From the NCBI GenBank assembly GCA_040398525.1, contig JBBATY010000005.1, forward strand, positions 1-64,000: a stretch of 64,000 nt of DNA. Reading direction: 5' to 3'. The translations under genes were made by a program, and so were the position numbers. Of the stretch, positions 17,130-25,285 are shown piece after piece; the first letter of the stretch is position 1; the number at the start of each line of letters is the position of its first letter. Below the pieces are notes generated by a model. It was given only the letters and a program-made list of their open reading frames with translations, searched no databases and was not told where the DNA came from. This stretch comes from VFMC01 sp040398525 (GTDB lineage Bacteria; Actinomycetota; Acidimicrobiia; Acidimicrobiales; Ilumatobacteraceae).

Positions 17130-19529
17130 TCAGGTTCCGAAGGGCGACGAGACCCGACGGCGAAGGATCTTCACAGTGGTCTCAGCCGAGAGATCGGCGC
17201 CGACAGCCACGAGGGTGCGCTCACCAGGTCGATCGCTCATGCGGGTCGGAATGCTCGCGAGGAACGCGCCGTTGGGGCCGGCCGTCACTGTCACCACCTC
17301 ACCCCGTCCGTCGGCCCACGACACGCTCACGAGCGCACCGGCCGGGAAGCCGGTACCCACCACAGCCAGAGGCGTCCCTGGCCGGACCTGTCGGTCGACT
17401 GCCTCGAGGGCGACGATGCGTGTGCCGGTCCCGCTCAGGATGATGCTGGTGGTCGAGCCCGCCGAGCTGGTCAGCGTGAGCACGGCAGAGCGGTAGCCGG
17501 AGTCGACGGGACGGAACTGGACTTCGACAGCGCAGGATGTCGTCGGATACAGGAGCACGCCCGAGCAGCTGGTGCTCGAGACAGCGAAGTCCTCAGGATG
17601 AGGTCCACCGAGCCCGATCGACACGATGGCATCGGGAACGAACCCGATGTTGGCGATGTCGAACGCGAGCGGTCGGGCGACCTCGCCGACCAGCGTTGCG
17701 ACGAAGTCCGCGCCCGCCGGTGTCGGGTCGAGTGCCGGTTCACCACCAGCACCCGACACCGCGATCGCGGCACTGCTCCCAGCGTGAAGTCGATCGCTCA
17801 CGATGATGGAGGCCGAGACCGGGCCCACCGTGTCTGGAGTGAGGGTCACATAGACCGTGCACGACTCGCCTGCTCCGACCGCAACGCCGAGCCCGCACGT
17901 GCCTCCCGTGACGGCGAAGCGTGGATCGGTCGAGACCACCTCGGCCGGAACGAAGGTCGAGGGGCCCTCGTTGCGGACCGACACGTACCATTCCGCTCCA
18001 GGGATACCGACCCTCACGGTGCCGACGTCGAGCGATGCCGGGACGAGTCGAGCCTGACGGTCGACCACCACGGCGTGACGGCCACCTCCGGTCGCCGCGC
18101 CGGAGAGGACCGATTGCGTGGGGAGTTGCGGACCCGCGAGCGTGTCGAAGACCACGACATGGCCCGTGGCCGACAGTGCCGGATTGGCGTTCGTCGCAGT
18201 GAGCGGGCCAGTTCCGTCCGAAGTGGTGCTCACCCGCGTCAGCACGTTGCGTTCGAGATCGGCAACGACGACGTCTCCGTCGGCCGGATCGGAACCCGCA
18301 TCGGAGCGGACCGCGAACAGGCTGCGGTCCCGAGTGACGAAGGCAACGAGGCGTCCGTCCGCCGAGATGGAGGGCGCCCATGCACCGCTGGAGGGACTCG
18401 AGGTCAGCTCTTGTCCGGGGCGGTTCGGGTCGACGATCGAGCGCTTGCTGACCAGCGCCACGTCGCCGGTGCGCGTATCGACGCGCACCACCTGGGTCGC
18501 GCAGTTGTCCCCGCACGGCTCGGCCGAACCAGCAGCAACGAGGTCCGGCGACGATGACTCGAAGGCGATGAAGCGGCCGTCGGCAGAGACCACCGGACCC
18601 GTGGCTCCTCCGACAGCAAGAACGCCATCGACCGTCGAGATGGGTCGAATCGCGCTCAGCGGGTCGGAGCTGTCGCGGTCCCATCGATACACCTGCGATG
18701 TCGCAGGCCCGCCTTCGATCATCCCGTCCGCCCACGTCGGGGCCTCCGGACCAGGCGCGGCATCAGCGGCGAAGACCACGATTCGACCATCGGCGGAGAG
18801 ATCCGGGTGGAACTGGCCGCGGTGGGCGAATCCATTGTCGGCGACGACCGGGGGGAAGCCCGGCACGGGCAACACCCGCTCCGGGTCACCAGCGGGCAAC
18901 GTCAGGTCGACCACGCTCACCTGCCGGAGCGACTGCAGATCGACCTCGGAGCGATGGGTGTAGGCAACGATGGCGCCCGACACCGACACCGCCGGGCGTT
19001 CGTCCGGCACGGCGACGTCGCCCGCCACTGCGCTCGAGCCCTCCGCCGCCGCCGTCGACGACACCAGCTCCCAGTCTCCGTCGCCATCGCAGTGGGGCAG
19101 CACCCGCCGATACACGTCCCAGCGATCGCCTCGGTCGTCGTCGCGGAACAGGTCGTAGGCCAGCTGTGTCACGACCACGACCACACACCCGTCGCCACTG
19201 ATCACCGGTCGCACACTGTCGCCAGGCCGGATGCGCTGGTCGGCGGCGGTGATCTCGACCGGGCTCGAGCTCTCGGGGGCAGCGCGATCGACGAGCCAGA
19301 CGGAGCTGCGACGACCATCCTCAACCGGGGGCGCACCCTCGTACACCACCCACCGACCATCGTCCGACACCGATGGCCACGCCCCGAAGCGGTGCTCCGC
19401 CGAACCCGCGCCAGCAGTGTCGGACGGAGCGATGTCGCCCGATGCTTGGACCCACACAGCTCCCGCTGCAGCCGCGACGAGGACCGCTGCGCCGAGCATC
19501 CATCCTCTCGGGTCGAAACGGTGTGTCAT
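17130..19529 (-). CDS. Exported TolB-like beta-propeller protein with choice-of-anchor (ASH-type) domains
   Basis: A 799-residue secreted or membrane-tethered protein. An uncleaved-looking signal anchor (about 11-30) is followed by repeated WD40-like/PD40 blades (about 40-480), recognisable by recurring phrases such as SADGRFIAFESSSPD, SADGRLVAFV and SDDGRWVVYE. Two choice-of-anchor D/ASH-like beta domains follow (about 505-610 and 615-715), ending in VSGAGG and LSGTGT. A short IPT-like domain ends the protein, with GTGFPAGALVSVSW near 735. Such propellers bind other envelope proteins or glycans; no enzyme motif is present. ATG at 19529 is the only good start before the hydrophobic segment. 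Function unknown. Confidence 0.75.
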   Translation of the reverse strand: MTHRFDPRGWMLGAAVLVAAAAGAVWVQASGDIAPSDTAGAGSAEHRFGAWPSVSDDGRWVVYEGAPPVEDGRRSSVWLVDRAAPESSSPVEITAADQRIRPGDSVRPVISGDGCVVVVVTQLAYDLFRDDDRGDRWDVYRRVLPHCDGDGDWELVSSTAAAEGSSAVAGDVAVPDERPAVSVSGAIVAYTHRSEVDLQSLRQVSVVDLTLPAGDPERVLPVPGFPPVVADNGFAHRGQFHPDLSADGRIVVFAADAAPGPEAPTWADGMIEGGPATSQVYRWDRDSSDPLSAIRPISTVDGVLAVGGATGPVVSADGRFIAFESSSPDLVAAGSAEPCGDNCATQVVRVDTRTGDVALVSKRSIVDPNRPGQELTSSPSSGAWAPSISADGRLVAFVTRDRSLFAVRSDAGSDPADGDVVVADLERNVLTRVSTTSDGTGPLTATNANPALSATGHVVVFDTLAGPQLPTQSVLSGAATGGGRHAVVVDRQARLVPASLDVGTVRVGIPGAEWYVSVRNEGPSTFVPAEVVSTDPRFAVTGGTCGLGVAVGAGESCTVYVTLTPDTVGPVSASIIVSDRLHAGSSAAIAVSGAGGEPALDPTPAGADFVATLVGEVARPLAFDIANIGFVPDAIVSIGLGGPHPEDFAVSSTSCSGVLLYPTTSCAVEVQFRPVDSGYRSAVLTLTSSAGSTTSIILSGTGTRIVALEAVDRQVRPGTPLAVVGTGFPAGALVSVSWADGRGEVVTVTAGPNGAFLASIPTRMSDRPGERTLVAVGADLSAETTVKILRRRVSSPFGT

Positions 19530-19656
19530 GGCATCCGGTACAGGTCGTCGTCAGGGACGGCGAAACGTACCGAGCACGGTTGACCGCTACCGCGCCACCC
19601 GGAGTACGGCAGATGAACGCAGGACAGCCAACAGGCCAATCCTCCTGGACGACAGG

Positions 19657-20526
19657 TCAGTCGTCGCCGGGAGCCATCGCCGGGAACCCCGGCTCGTAGG
19701 CCGCCGTTGGGTTGGCGCGCACGCGGCGGTCGAGCCGAGCAGCATCGTCACCCACCAGGATCCGCCACTCCCCGCGCTTGACAGCGTCGAGGATCACCGT
19801 CGCTGCCTGGGCCGACGTGACCGGCGCCAGGTCGCGGAACATCTCGCCCATCTGCTGCATCACCGGGTCGATCTCGCCGGTGTCGCTGTGCATCCGCATC
19901 GAGTTGAGCGCGATCGAGGTGCCGATGTGCCCGGGCATCACCACCGATGCGCGCAAGTGAGGTGCATTCACCCGGAAGTCGGTGATCAGCGCCTCGGTGA
20001 AGCCCTTCACGGCGAACTTGGCGGCGCTGTAGGCGGTGTGCGGCCGGTCCGGTCCGAGCGAAGCCCAGAACCCGTTCACCGAGCTGGTGTTGACGACATG
20101 ACCTCGATCGGCCTTCATCAGCAGCGGCAGGAACGCAAGCGTGTTGTAGTAGACGCCGTTCCAGCAAACACCGAACGTCGTGTCCCATTGGGCGCGGCCG
20201 CCGGTCACGATGCTGCCGCCACCACCGATGCCTGCGTTGTTGAACAGCAGGTGCACCTGGGGGCGCCAGGCCGCCACCTCGTCGCGGAAGGCGAGCACCT
20301 GGGCCTCGTCGGACACGTCGGCGAGCCCGGTGAGCACCTGACCGGGCGAGCCGTCGGCAACGACGAGGTCGGCCGTCTCGGCCAAGGTCTCGGGCACGAC
20401 ATCGCAGGTGGCGACATCGCACCCGTCGGCCGCCAGCTGGCGCACCAGCTCGCGCCCCATGCCAGTGCCACCACCGGTCACCACGGCCACACAGCCGGCG
20501 AACCCGTCCTCGAAGCGCTCTCCCAT
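19657..20526 (-). CDS. Short-chain dehydrogenase/reductase (SDR)
   Basis: Classical SDR of 289 residues: cofactor loop TGGGTGMG (17-24), NNAG (96-99), and Ser149 with the catalytic YSAAK (Tyr166, Lys170). The acidic residue after strand 2 (CDVVPE) suggests NAD preference. GGAGAGG stands upstream of the ATG at 20526. The carboxylesterase gene ends 59 nt upstream on the same strand, so the pair may hydrolyse an ester and oxidise the released alcohol. Substrate unknown. Confidence 0.9.
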   Translation of the reverse strand: MGERFEDGFAGCVAVVTGGGTGMGRELVRQLAADGCDVATCDVVPETLAETADLVVADGSPGQVLTGLADVSDEAQVLAFRDEVAAWRPQVHLLFNNAGIGGGGSIVTGGRAQWDTTFGVCWNGVYYNTLAFLPLLMKADRGHVVNTSSVNGFWASLGPDRPHTAYSAAKFAVKGFTEALITDFRVNAPHLRASVVMPGHIGTSIALNSMRMHSDTGEIDPVMQQMGEMFRDLAPVTSAQAATVILDAVKRGEWRILVGDDAARLDRRVRANPTAAYEPGFPAMAPGDD

Positions 20527-20585
20527 GTCCGGGTTTCCTCTCCCCTAGTGCCGGCTCGCCGAGTGCCGGCTCGGCTCGTCCATCC

Positions 20586-22100
20586 TCACAGGATCCCGTC
20601 CCACAGCGCCAGCTCGTCGGCAGCTGGCTGGTGCAGCAGGCTCGGCGCGACATCGAACGACATCGTCGGCCGCTCGGCGGCGGTGTAGCGCGGCCATTCG
20701 GGCAGGCCGGCATGGCCGGGCGAGCCGTGGGTGGCGAAGTGCACCCAGGCGCCGTGCACCGTGTCGGCCAGCTCGACCGGCGCCTGACCGTCGGTGAACG
20801 CCCGGGCCATGTCGCTGTCGAGGGTGTGGAACACGTAGGCCAGCTCGAGGGCGTGGCAGGCGCCGAAGATCCCGCCGAACGCCGGGGTGCGCCAGTCGAA
20901 GCGGTACATCCACACGTTCGGGTTGTGCACCGCCTGGGCGTCGGCAAGCCGCACTGCGGGCACGCGGAACATCCGGTCGGTCTCCACAGCGGCGACGATC
21001 TCGTGAGGCGCGGCCTCGGGCCGGGCGGCGCGATAGCGCGCCAGCGCCGCTTCGCCCTGGCCCGCGAACACGGCGTCCATCGTCATCTTCACCATCACGT
21101 CGTTGAACATGTCGGCCATGGCCACGACGAACACGAGCGACTCCTCCATCGTCGTGCCGACGAGGATCGAGACGTCGGCGGCCGACCCTGCGGCGATCGC
21201 ATCGATCGGGCGCTGCGGCAGGGTCGCCGTGCCGTAGGTGGGCTGGAACGGCATCGCCGCCCCTGCCACCTCGCCGAACTTCTCGGCGTTGCGGGTGGTC
21301 TGGAGCTCGGTGGTGAGCGCCACTTGGGCCTCGAGCCACTGCTCGCTCGTGACGGCCACCAGGGCCTCCATGTCGCCCGGGGCCACACCGACAGCGTCGA
21401 GCATGTACCCGGCAATGCGGCTGGCCGTCGCCGCGCTCACGCCGTTGTGGCCGGCCCCGCTCTGGGGCACTGCCTGACGGAACAGGCCCTTCGCCGAGGG
21501 CATGGCGAGCAGTGCGCCGATGCTCATGCCGCCTGCCGACTCGCCAGCCACCGTGACCCGCTGGGGGTCGCCACCGAAGGCAGCGATGTTGTCCTGCACC
21601 CAGCGCAGCGCGGCAACCTGGTCCTGGCTGCCGAGTGTTCCCGACTCGGCGAGCTCGGGGAAGTGGTCGGCGAGGTGCAAGAACCCCTGGGCGCCGAGGC
21701 GGTAGTTGATCGTGACGCACACCACGCCGTTGCGGGCGAACGCGGTGCCGTCGTACACCGGCTCGATCCCGCTGCCGCTGACGAAGGCGCCGCCGTGCAC
21801 CCACACCAGCACCGGCAACCCGCTCGCAGCCGGGTCCGGGGTCCACACGTTGAGGTTCAAGCTGTCGTCGCCGGCCGGCGGCAGCGGACCACCGAAGGGC
21901 GGCGGCATCGGTGGTTGCGGCTGGATGAGACCGTCGGCCGTGGCGTCGCGGACGTCGTCCCACGCAACAACCGGCTGGGGTGGCCGGAAACGGTTGGCGC
22001 CGCCGACCGGTGCGGCGTACGGGATGTTGCGGAACGTGTGCACACCGTCGTCGACGGCACCTCGCACTCGGCCCGACGCGATCGTCACCAGAGATTCCAT
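20586..22100 (-). CDS. Type-B carboxylesterase/lipase
   Basis: Alpha/beta-hydrolase of 504 residues, the usual type-B length. The oxyanion-hole motif HGGAF lies at 102-106 and the nucleophile elbow GESAGG at 186-191 (Ser188). The N-terminal GRVRGAVDDGVHTFRNIPYA is typical. No signal peptide is seen, so it should be cytosolic. The ATG at 22100 has GGGGGAG upstream; a longer in-frame start at 22145 is less likely. It appears to be co-transcribed with the SDR gene downstream and is divergent from the amidohydrolase at 22200. Confidence 0.9.
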   Translation of the reverse strand: MESLVTIASGRVRGAVDDGVHTFRNIPYAAPVGGANRFRPPQPVVAWDDVRDATADGLIQPQPPMPPPFGGPLPPAGDDSLNLNVWTPDPAASGLPVLVWVHGGAFVSGSGIEPVYDGTAFARNGVVCVTINYRLGAQGFLHLADHFPELAESGTLGSQDQVAALRWVQDNIAAFGGDPQRVTVAGESAGGMSIGALLAMPSAKGLFRQAVPQSGAGHNGVSAATASRIAGYMLDAVGVAPGDMEALVAVTSEQWLEAQVALTTELQTTRNAEKFGEVAGAAMPFQPTYGTATLPQRPIDAIAAGSAADVSILVGTTMEESLVFVVAMADMFNDVMVKMTMDAVFAGQGEAALARYRAARPEAAPHEIVAAVETDRMFRVPAVRLADAQAVHNPNVWMYRFDWRTPAFGGIFGACHALELAYVFHTLDSDMARAFTDGQAPVELADTVHGAWVHFATHGSPGHAGLPEWPRYTAAERPTMSFDVAPSLLHQPAADELALWDGIL

Positions 22101-22155
22101 GGCCACTCCCCCACTCGGCTCGACGCACGCTTCCCCTCGGCGCACCGTCGTTCGT

Positions 22156-22162
22156 TACCGTA
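22156..22162. promoter_or_regulatory. Overlapping divergent -10 boxes
   Basis: TTACCGTACT carries TACCGT on the plus strand (22156-22161) and TACGGT on the minus strand (22157-22162). Both fit TANNNT, facing the amidohydrolase gene (plus) and the esterase gene (minus). Leader lengths would be about 30 and 50 nt, each including a good ribosome-binding site. Confidence 0.4.
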
Positions 22163-22199
22163 CTGCTCAGAACGGACGCATTCCGCAGGGGGACTTCTC

Positions 22200-23885
22200 A
22201 TGGCACACGACCTGATCATCCGCAACGGCACGGTGATCGACGGAACGGGCGCAGCGGGCATCCGCGCCGATGTCGCCGTCGACGGCGACCGGATCACGGC
22301 GATCGGCGATCTCTCCGCTGCAACAGCGACCCGCGAGATCGATGCCACGGGGCTGACGGTCACGCCGGGCTTCGTCGACCTGCACACCCACCTCGACGCC
22401 CAGGTGAGCTGGGACCCCGCACTCACCAGCAGTTCGTGGCACGGTGTCACCACGGTGCTCATGGGCAACTGCGGCGTCACCTTCGCCCCGGTGCGCCCCG
22501 ACAGCCGCGAGTACCTCGCCGAGATGATGGAGAGCGTCGAAGACGTGCCGCGCGCCGCCATCCTCGACGGCCTGCCCTGGGACTGGTCGACCTACCCCGA
22601 GTACCTCGACGCGGTGCAGCGGATGCAACCGGCGCTCAACATCGTCGGCATGGTGGGCCACTGTGCGATGCGCTACCACGTGATGGGCGATCGCTCGATG
22701 AGCGACGAGGCGCCAACTCCCGACGAGATGGCGCAACTGCGCGACCTGGCGGCCGAGTCCGTAGCAGGGGGCGCCGTCGGCTTCTCGACGTCGCGCATCT
22801 TGCTGCACCGAGTGCCCGACGGCCGCTGCGTGCCGGGCACGTTCGCCCCGGTCGACGAGTACCTGGCGATCGCCGACGGCATGAACGATGCGGGCGGCGG
22901 GCTGTTCCAGGCCGTGTGCGACTTCCAGACCAAGGCCGGCCACGAGTTCGGTCTGCTGACGGCGATGGCCGAGCGGTGCGGCGACGTGCTGTTCTCGGGC
23001 GGCGTCGGCGACAACGGCGGCCAGGGCACGCTCGACTTCTACGGCAACTTCCTCGGCGCCACCCGCGCCAACTCGGGCCGGATCACCACCGCTGCGATGA
23101 CCCGTCCGAGCGGATCGCTCGCCGGCCTGTACCAGGTGCCGCCGGTGGCCGGACGGGCGTGGGCCCAGGTGATGCGCCTGCCCACCCTGGCCGACCGGGT
23201 GGCAGCCCTGAAGGATCCGGCCACTCGCGCCGAACTGGTCGACGAAGGCGTGCGCAAGGGGCTGCAGTTCCGACCGGAGTTCATGTTCCCGCTGGGCATG
23301 GGCGAGCTGCCGGACTACCACGTCGCCAACGGCACGTCGCTCGCCGACCTCGCCACCGCAGCCGGCGTGCACCCGGTGGAGGTCGTCATCGACCGCTTGA
23401 TCGAGAGCGACGGCCGCGAGCTCTACAACATGTGGTACTTCAACCGCGACGGCGAGACGCTCGGCAAGCTGTTCACGCTCGACCACGTCTACCCCGGCCT
23501 CGGCGACGCCGGCGCCCATGCGGGGCAGATCTGCGACGCCGACGCGGCGACGTTCTACCTGTCGTACTGGGTGCGCGAACGCAACCTGGTGAGCCTGCCG
23601 AAGGCGATCAACCAGCTCACCCAGCAGGCGGCTGCCGTGCTCGGCCTGATCGACCGCGGCACGGTCGAGGTCGGCCGTTTCGCCGACCTCAACGTCTTCG
23701 ACGCCGCCACGCTCGAGCCCGCCTACCCCGAGTACGTGAACGACTTCCCCGGCGGCGCAGGACGCCTGCGCGTCGGCGCCCGCGGCTACGCGGCCACGAT
23801 CGTCAACGGCGAGGTGGTCACCGAGCAGGGCGCCCACACCGGCAACCGCCCCGGCCGGGTGCTGCGCCAGTTCTCCCGTGGCTGA
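22200..23885 (+). CDS. D-aminoacylase-like metal-dependent amidohydrolase
   Basis: Cytosolic amidohydrolase-superfamily enzyme of 561 residues, of the COG3653 N-acyl-D-amino-acid deacylase type. Metal ligands begin with LHTHLD (His62, His64). MGNCGVTFAP and the late LGDAGAHAGQICDA segment with its catalytic Asp are diagnostic of this family. The C-terminal ADLNVFDAATLEP closes the small beta-sandwich. ATG at 22200 is preceded by AGGGGGA. It overlaps the FAD oxidoreductase gene by 8 nt. Substrate could be an N-acyl amino acid or a cyclic amide. Confidence 0.88.
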   Translation: MAHDLIIRNGTVIDGTGAAGIRADVAVDGDRITAIGDLSAATATREIDATGLTVTPGFVDLHTHLDAQVSWDPALTSSSWHGVTTVLMGNCGVTFAPVRPDSREYLAEMMESVEDVPRAAILDGLPWDWSTYPEYLDAVQRMQPALNIVGMVGHCAMRYHVMGDRSMSDEAPTPDEMAQLRDLAAESVAGGAVGFSTSRILLHRVPDGRCVPGTFAPVDEYLAIADGMNDAGGGLFQAVCDFQTKAGHEFGLLTAMAERCGDVLFSGGVGDNGGQGTLDFYGNFLGATRANSGRITTAAMTRPSGSLAGLYQVPPVAGRAWAQVMRLPTLADRVAALKDPATRAELVDEGVRKGLQFRPEFMFPLGMGELPDYHVANGTSLADLATAAGVHPVEVVIDRLIESDGRELYNMWYFNRDGETLGKLFTLDHVYPGLGDAGAHAGQICDADAATFYLSYWVRERNLVSLPKAINQLTQQAAAVLGLIDRGTVEVGRFADLNVFDAATLEPAYPEYVNDFPGGAGRLRVGARGYAATIVNGEVVTEQGAHTGNRPGRVLRQFSRG

Positions 23886-25260
23886 GCGGCAAGGCCTCGG
23901 CACCATCACCGAGCCCGCGCGCGAGATCGACGTCGTCCATCGCACCGACGTGCTCGTGGTCGGATCCGGCCCGGCGGGCCTCGCCGCGGCACTGGCAGCG
24001 GCACGCACCGGCGTGGACGTGACCCTGGTCGAGCGCTTCGGCTGCTACGGCGGCAACCTCACCGCTGTGGGCGTCGAGGGCCTGGCCTGGTACCGCCACG
24101 AGCAGACGGTCGAAGCCGACGGCATCGGCCGCGAGTTCGAGACCCGCGCCTACGAGATGGGCGCAGCCGTGCCCGAGAGCCAGTCGCTCAGCTACGAGAT
24201 CGACGCCGAGGGCTTCAAGGTGGTCGCCGACACGCTGGTGGCCGAAGCCGGCATCCACGGCATGCTCCACCGCGCCTTCGCCGCACCCGTGATGGACGGC
24301 GACCGGGTGGTCGGCATCATCACCGAGTCGAAGGCCGGACGGGAAGCCATCCTCGCCGAGCGGGTGATCGATGCCACCGGCGACGCCGACATCGCCCACC
24401 GGGCGGGTGCCACCACGCACCTCACCCCACGCGAGCAGATGATGGGCGTGTCGGTGATGTTCCACCTGGCCGGCGTCGACAAGCGGCGATTCCTGGAGGG
24501 CATCGCAGCCGACCCGCAGACCTACAAGGACTGGTCGGGCAACGGCGAGTGGGACATCGAGACCTCCGGCAAGGAGGACGAGATGTTCTCGCCGTTCCTG
24601 CACAAGCCGTTCCGCAAGGCGATCGAGGACGGGCTCATCCCGCCCCACCTCACCACGATCGCCGGCACGTGGGGGGCCGTGCACGACTCCGGTGAGCTCA
24701 CCTACATGAACCTCGTGCACATCGACGGCATCGACGGCACCGACCCCGACGACCTCACGCGCGGCGAGGTGGAGGGCAGGCGGCGGGCGATGTACGCGCT
24801 CGACGCGCTGCGGAGCTACACGCCCGGGTGCGAGCAGGCCCGCCTGCGCAACTTCGGCATGACCCTCGGCGTGCGCGACACGCGCAAGGTGGTGTCGGCC
24901 TACGACATGACCGAGCACGACGTGCGCGAGCAGGGCCGCTTCGACGACTCGATCGGCATCTTCCCCGAGTTCATCGACGGCTACGGGATCCTGATCCTGC
25001 CCACCACCGGTCGCTACTTCCAGTTGCCGTACCGCAACGTCGTGCCGACCGGTGTGCGCAACCTGCTGGTGGCAGGCCGCAGCTCCGGCGGCGACCGCGT
25101 GTCGCACGCGGCGACGCGCAACATGGGCTGCTGCGCCGTGCTCGGCCAGGGCGCGGGCGTCGCTGCGGCGCTGTCGGTGAAGCACCGACGCGAGCTCGAC
25201 GAGGTCGACATCGTCGCCGTGCAGGCCGAGCTCACGCGCCAGGGAGTGCGGCTCGCGTGA
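23878..25260 (+). CDS. FAD-dependent oxidoreductase (FAD_oxidored family)
   Basis: A 460-residue flavoprotein. The dinucleotide-binding motif VVGSGPAGLAAALAAARTG lies near 24-42, with the glutamate of LVERFGCYGGN at the end of strand 2. The C-terminal GRSSGGDRVSHAATRNMGCCAVLGQGAG is typical of the FAD_oxidored family of poorly characterised dehydrogenases. The GTG start overlaps the amidohydrolase stop, implying coupled function. It may oxidise the product of the deacylase. Physiological substrate unknown. Confidence 0.85.
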   Translation: MAERQGLGTITEPAREIDVVHRTDVLVVGSGPAGLAAALAAARTGVDVTLVERFGCYGGNLTAVGVEGLAWYRHEQTVEADGIGREFETRAYEMGAAVPESQSLSYEIDAEGFKVVADTLVAEAGIHGMLHRAFAAPVMDGDRVVGIITESKAGREAILAERVIDATGDADIAHRAGATTHLTPREQMMGVSVMFHLAGVDKRRFLEGIAADPQTYKDWSGNGEWDIETSGKEDEMFSPFLHKPFRKAIEDGLIPPHLTTIAGTWGAVHDSGELTYMNLVHIDGIDGTDPDDLTRGEVEGRRRAMYALDALRSYTPGCEQARLRNFGMTLGVRDTRKVVSAYDMTEHDVREQGRFDDSIGIFPEFIDGYGILILPTTGRYFQLPYRNVVPTGVRNLLVAGRSSGGDRVSHAATRNMGCCAVLGQGAGVAAALSVKHRRELDEVDIVAVQAELTRQGVRLA

Positions 25261-25285
25261 CCAGGCACCGATCGAAAGGGACGTG

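Noticed and set aside
20544..20575. Duplicated AGTGCCGGCTCG between the SDR and esterase genes, considered as an operator
   Set aside because: The copies are about 15 bp apart without dyad symmetry and lie after the esterase stop; more likely a small slippage duplication.
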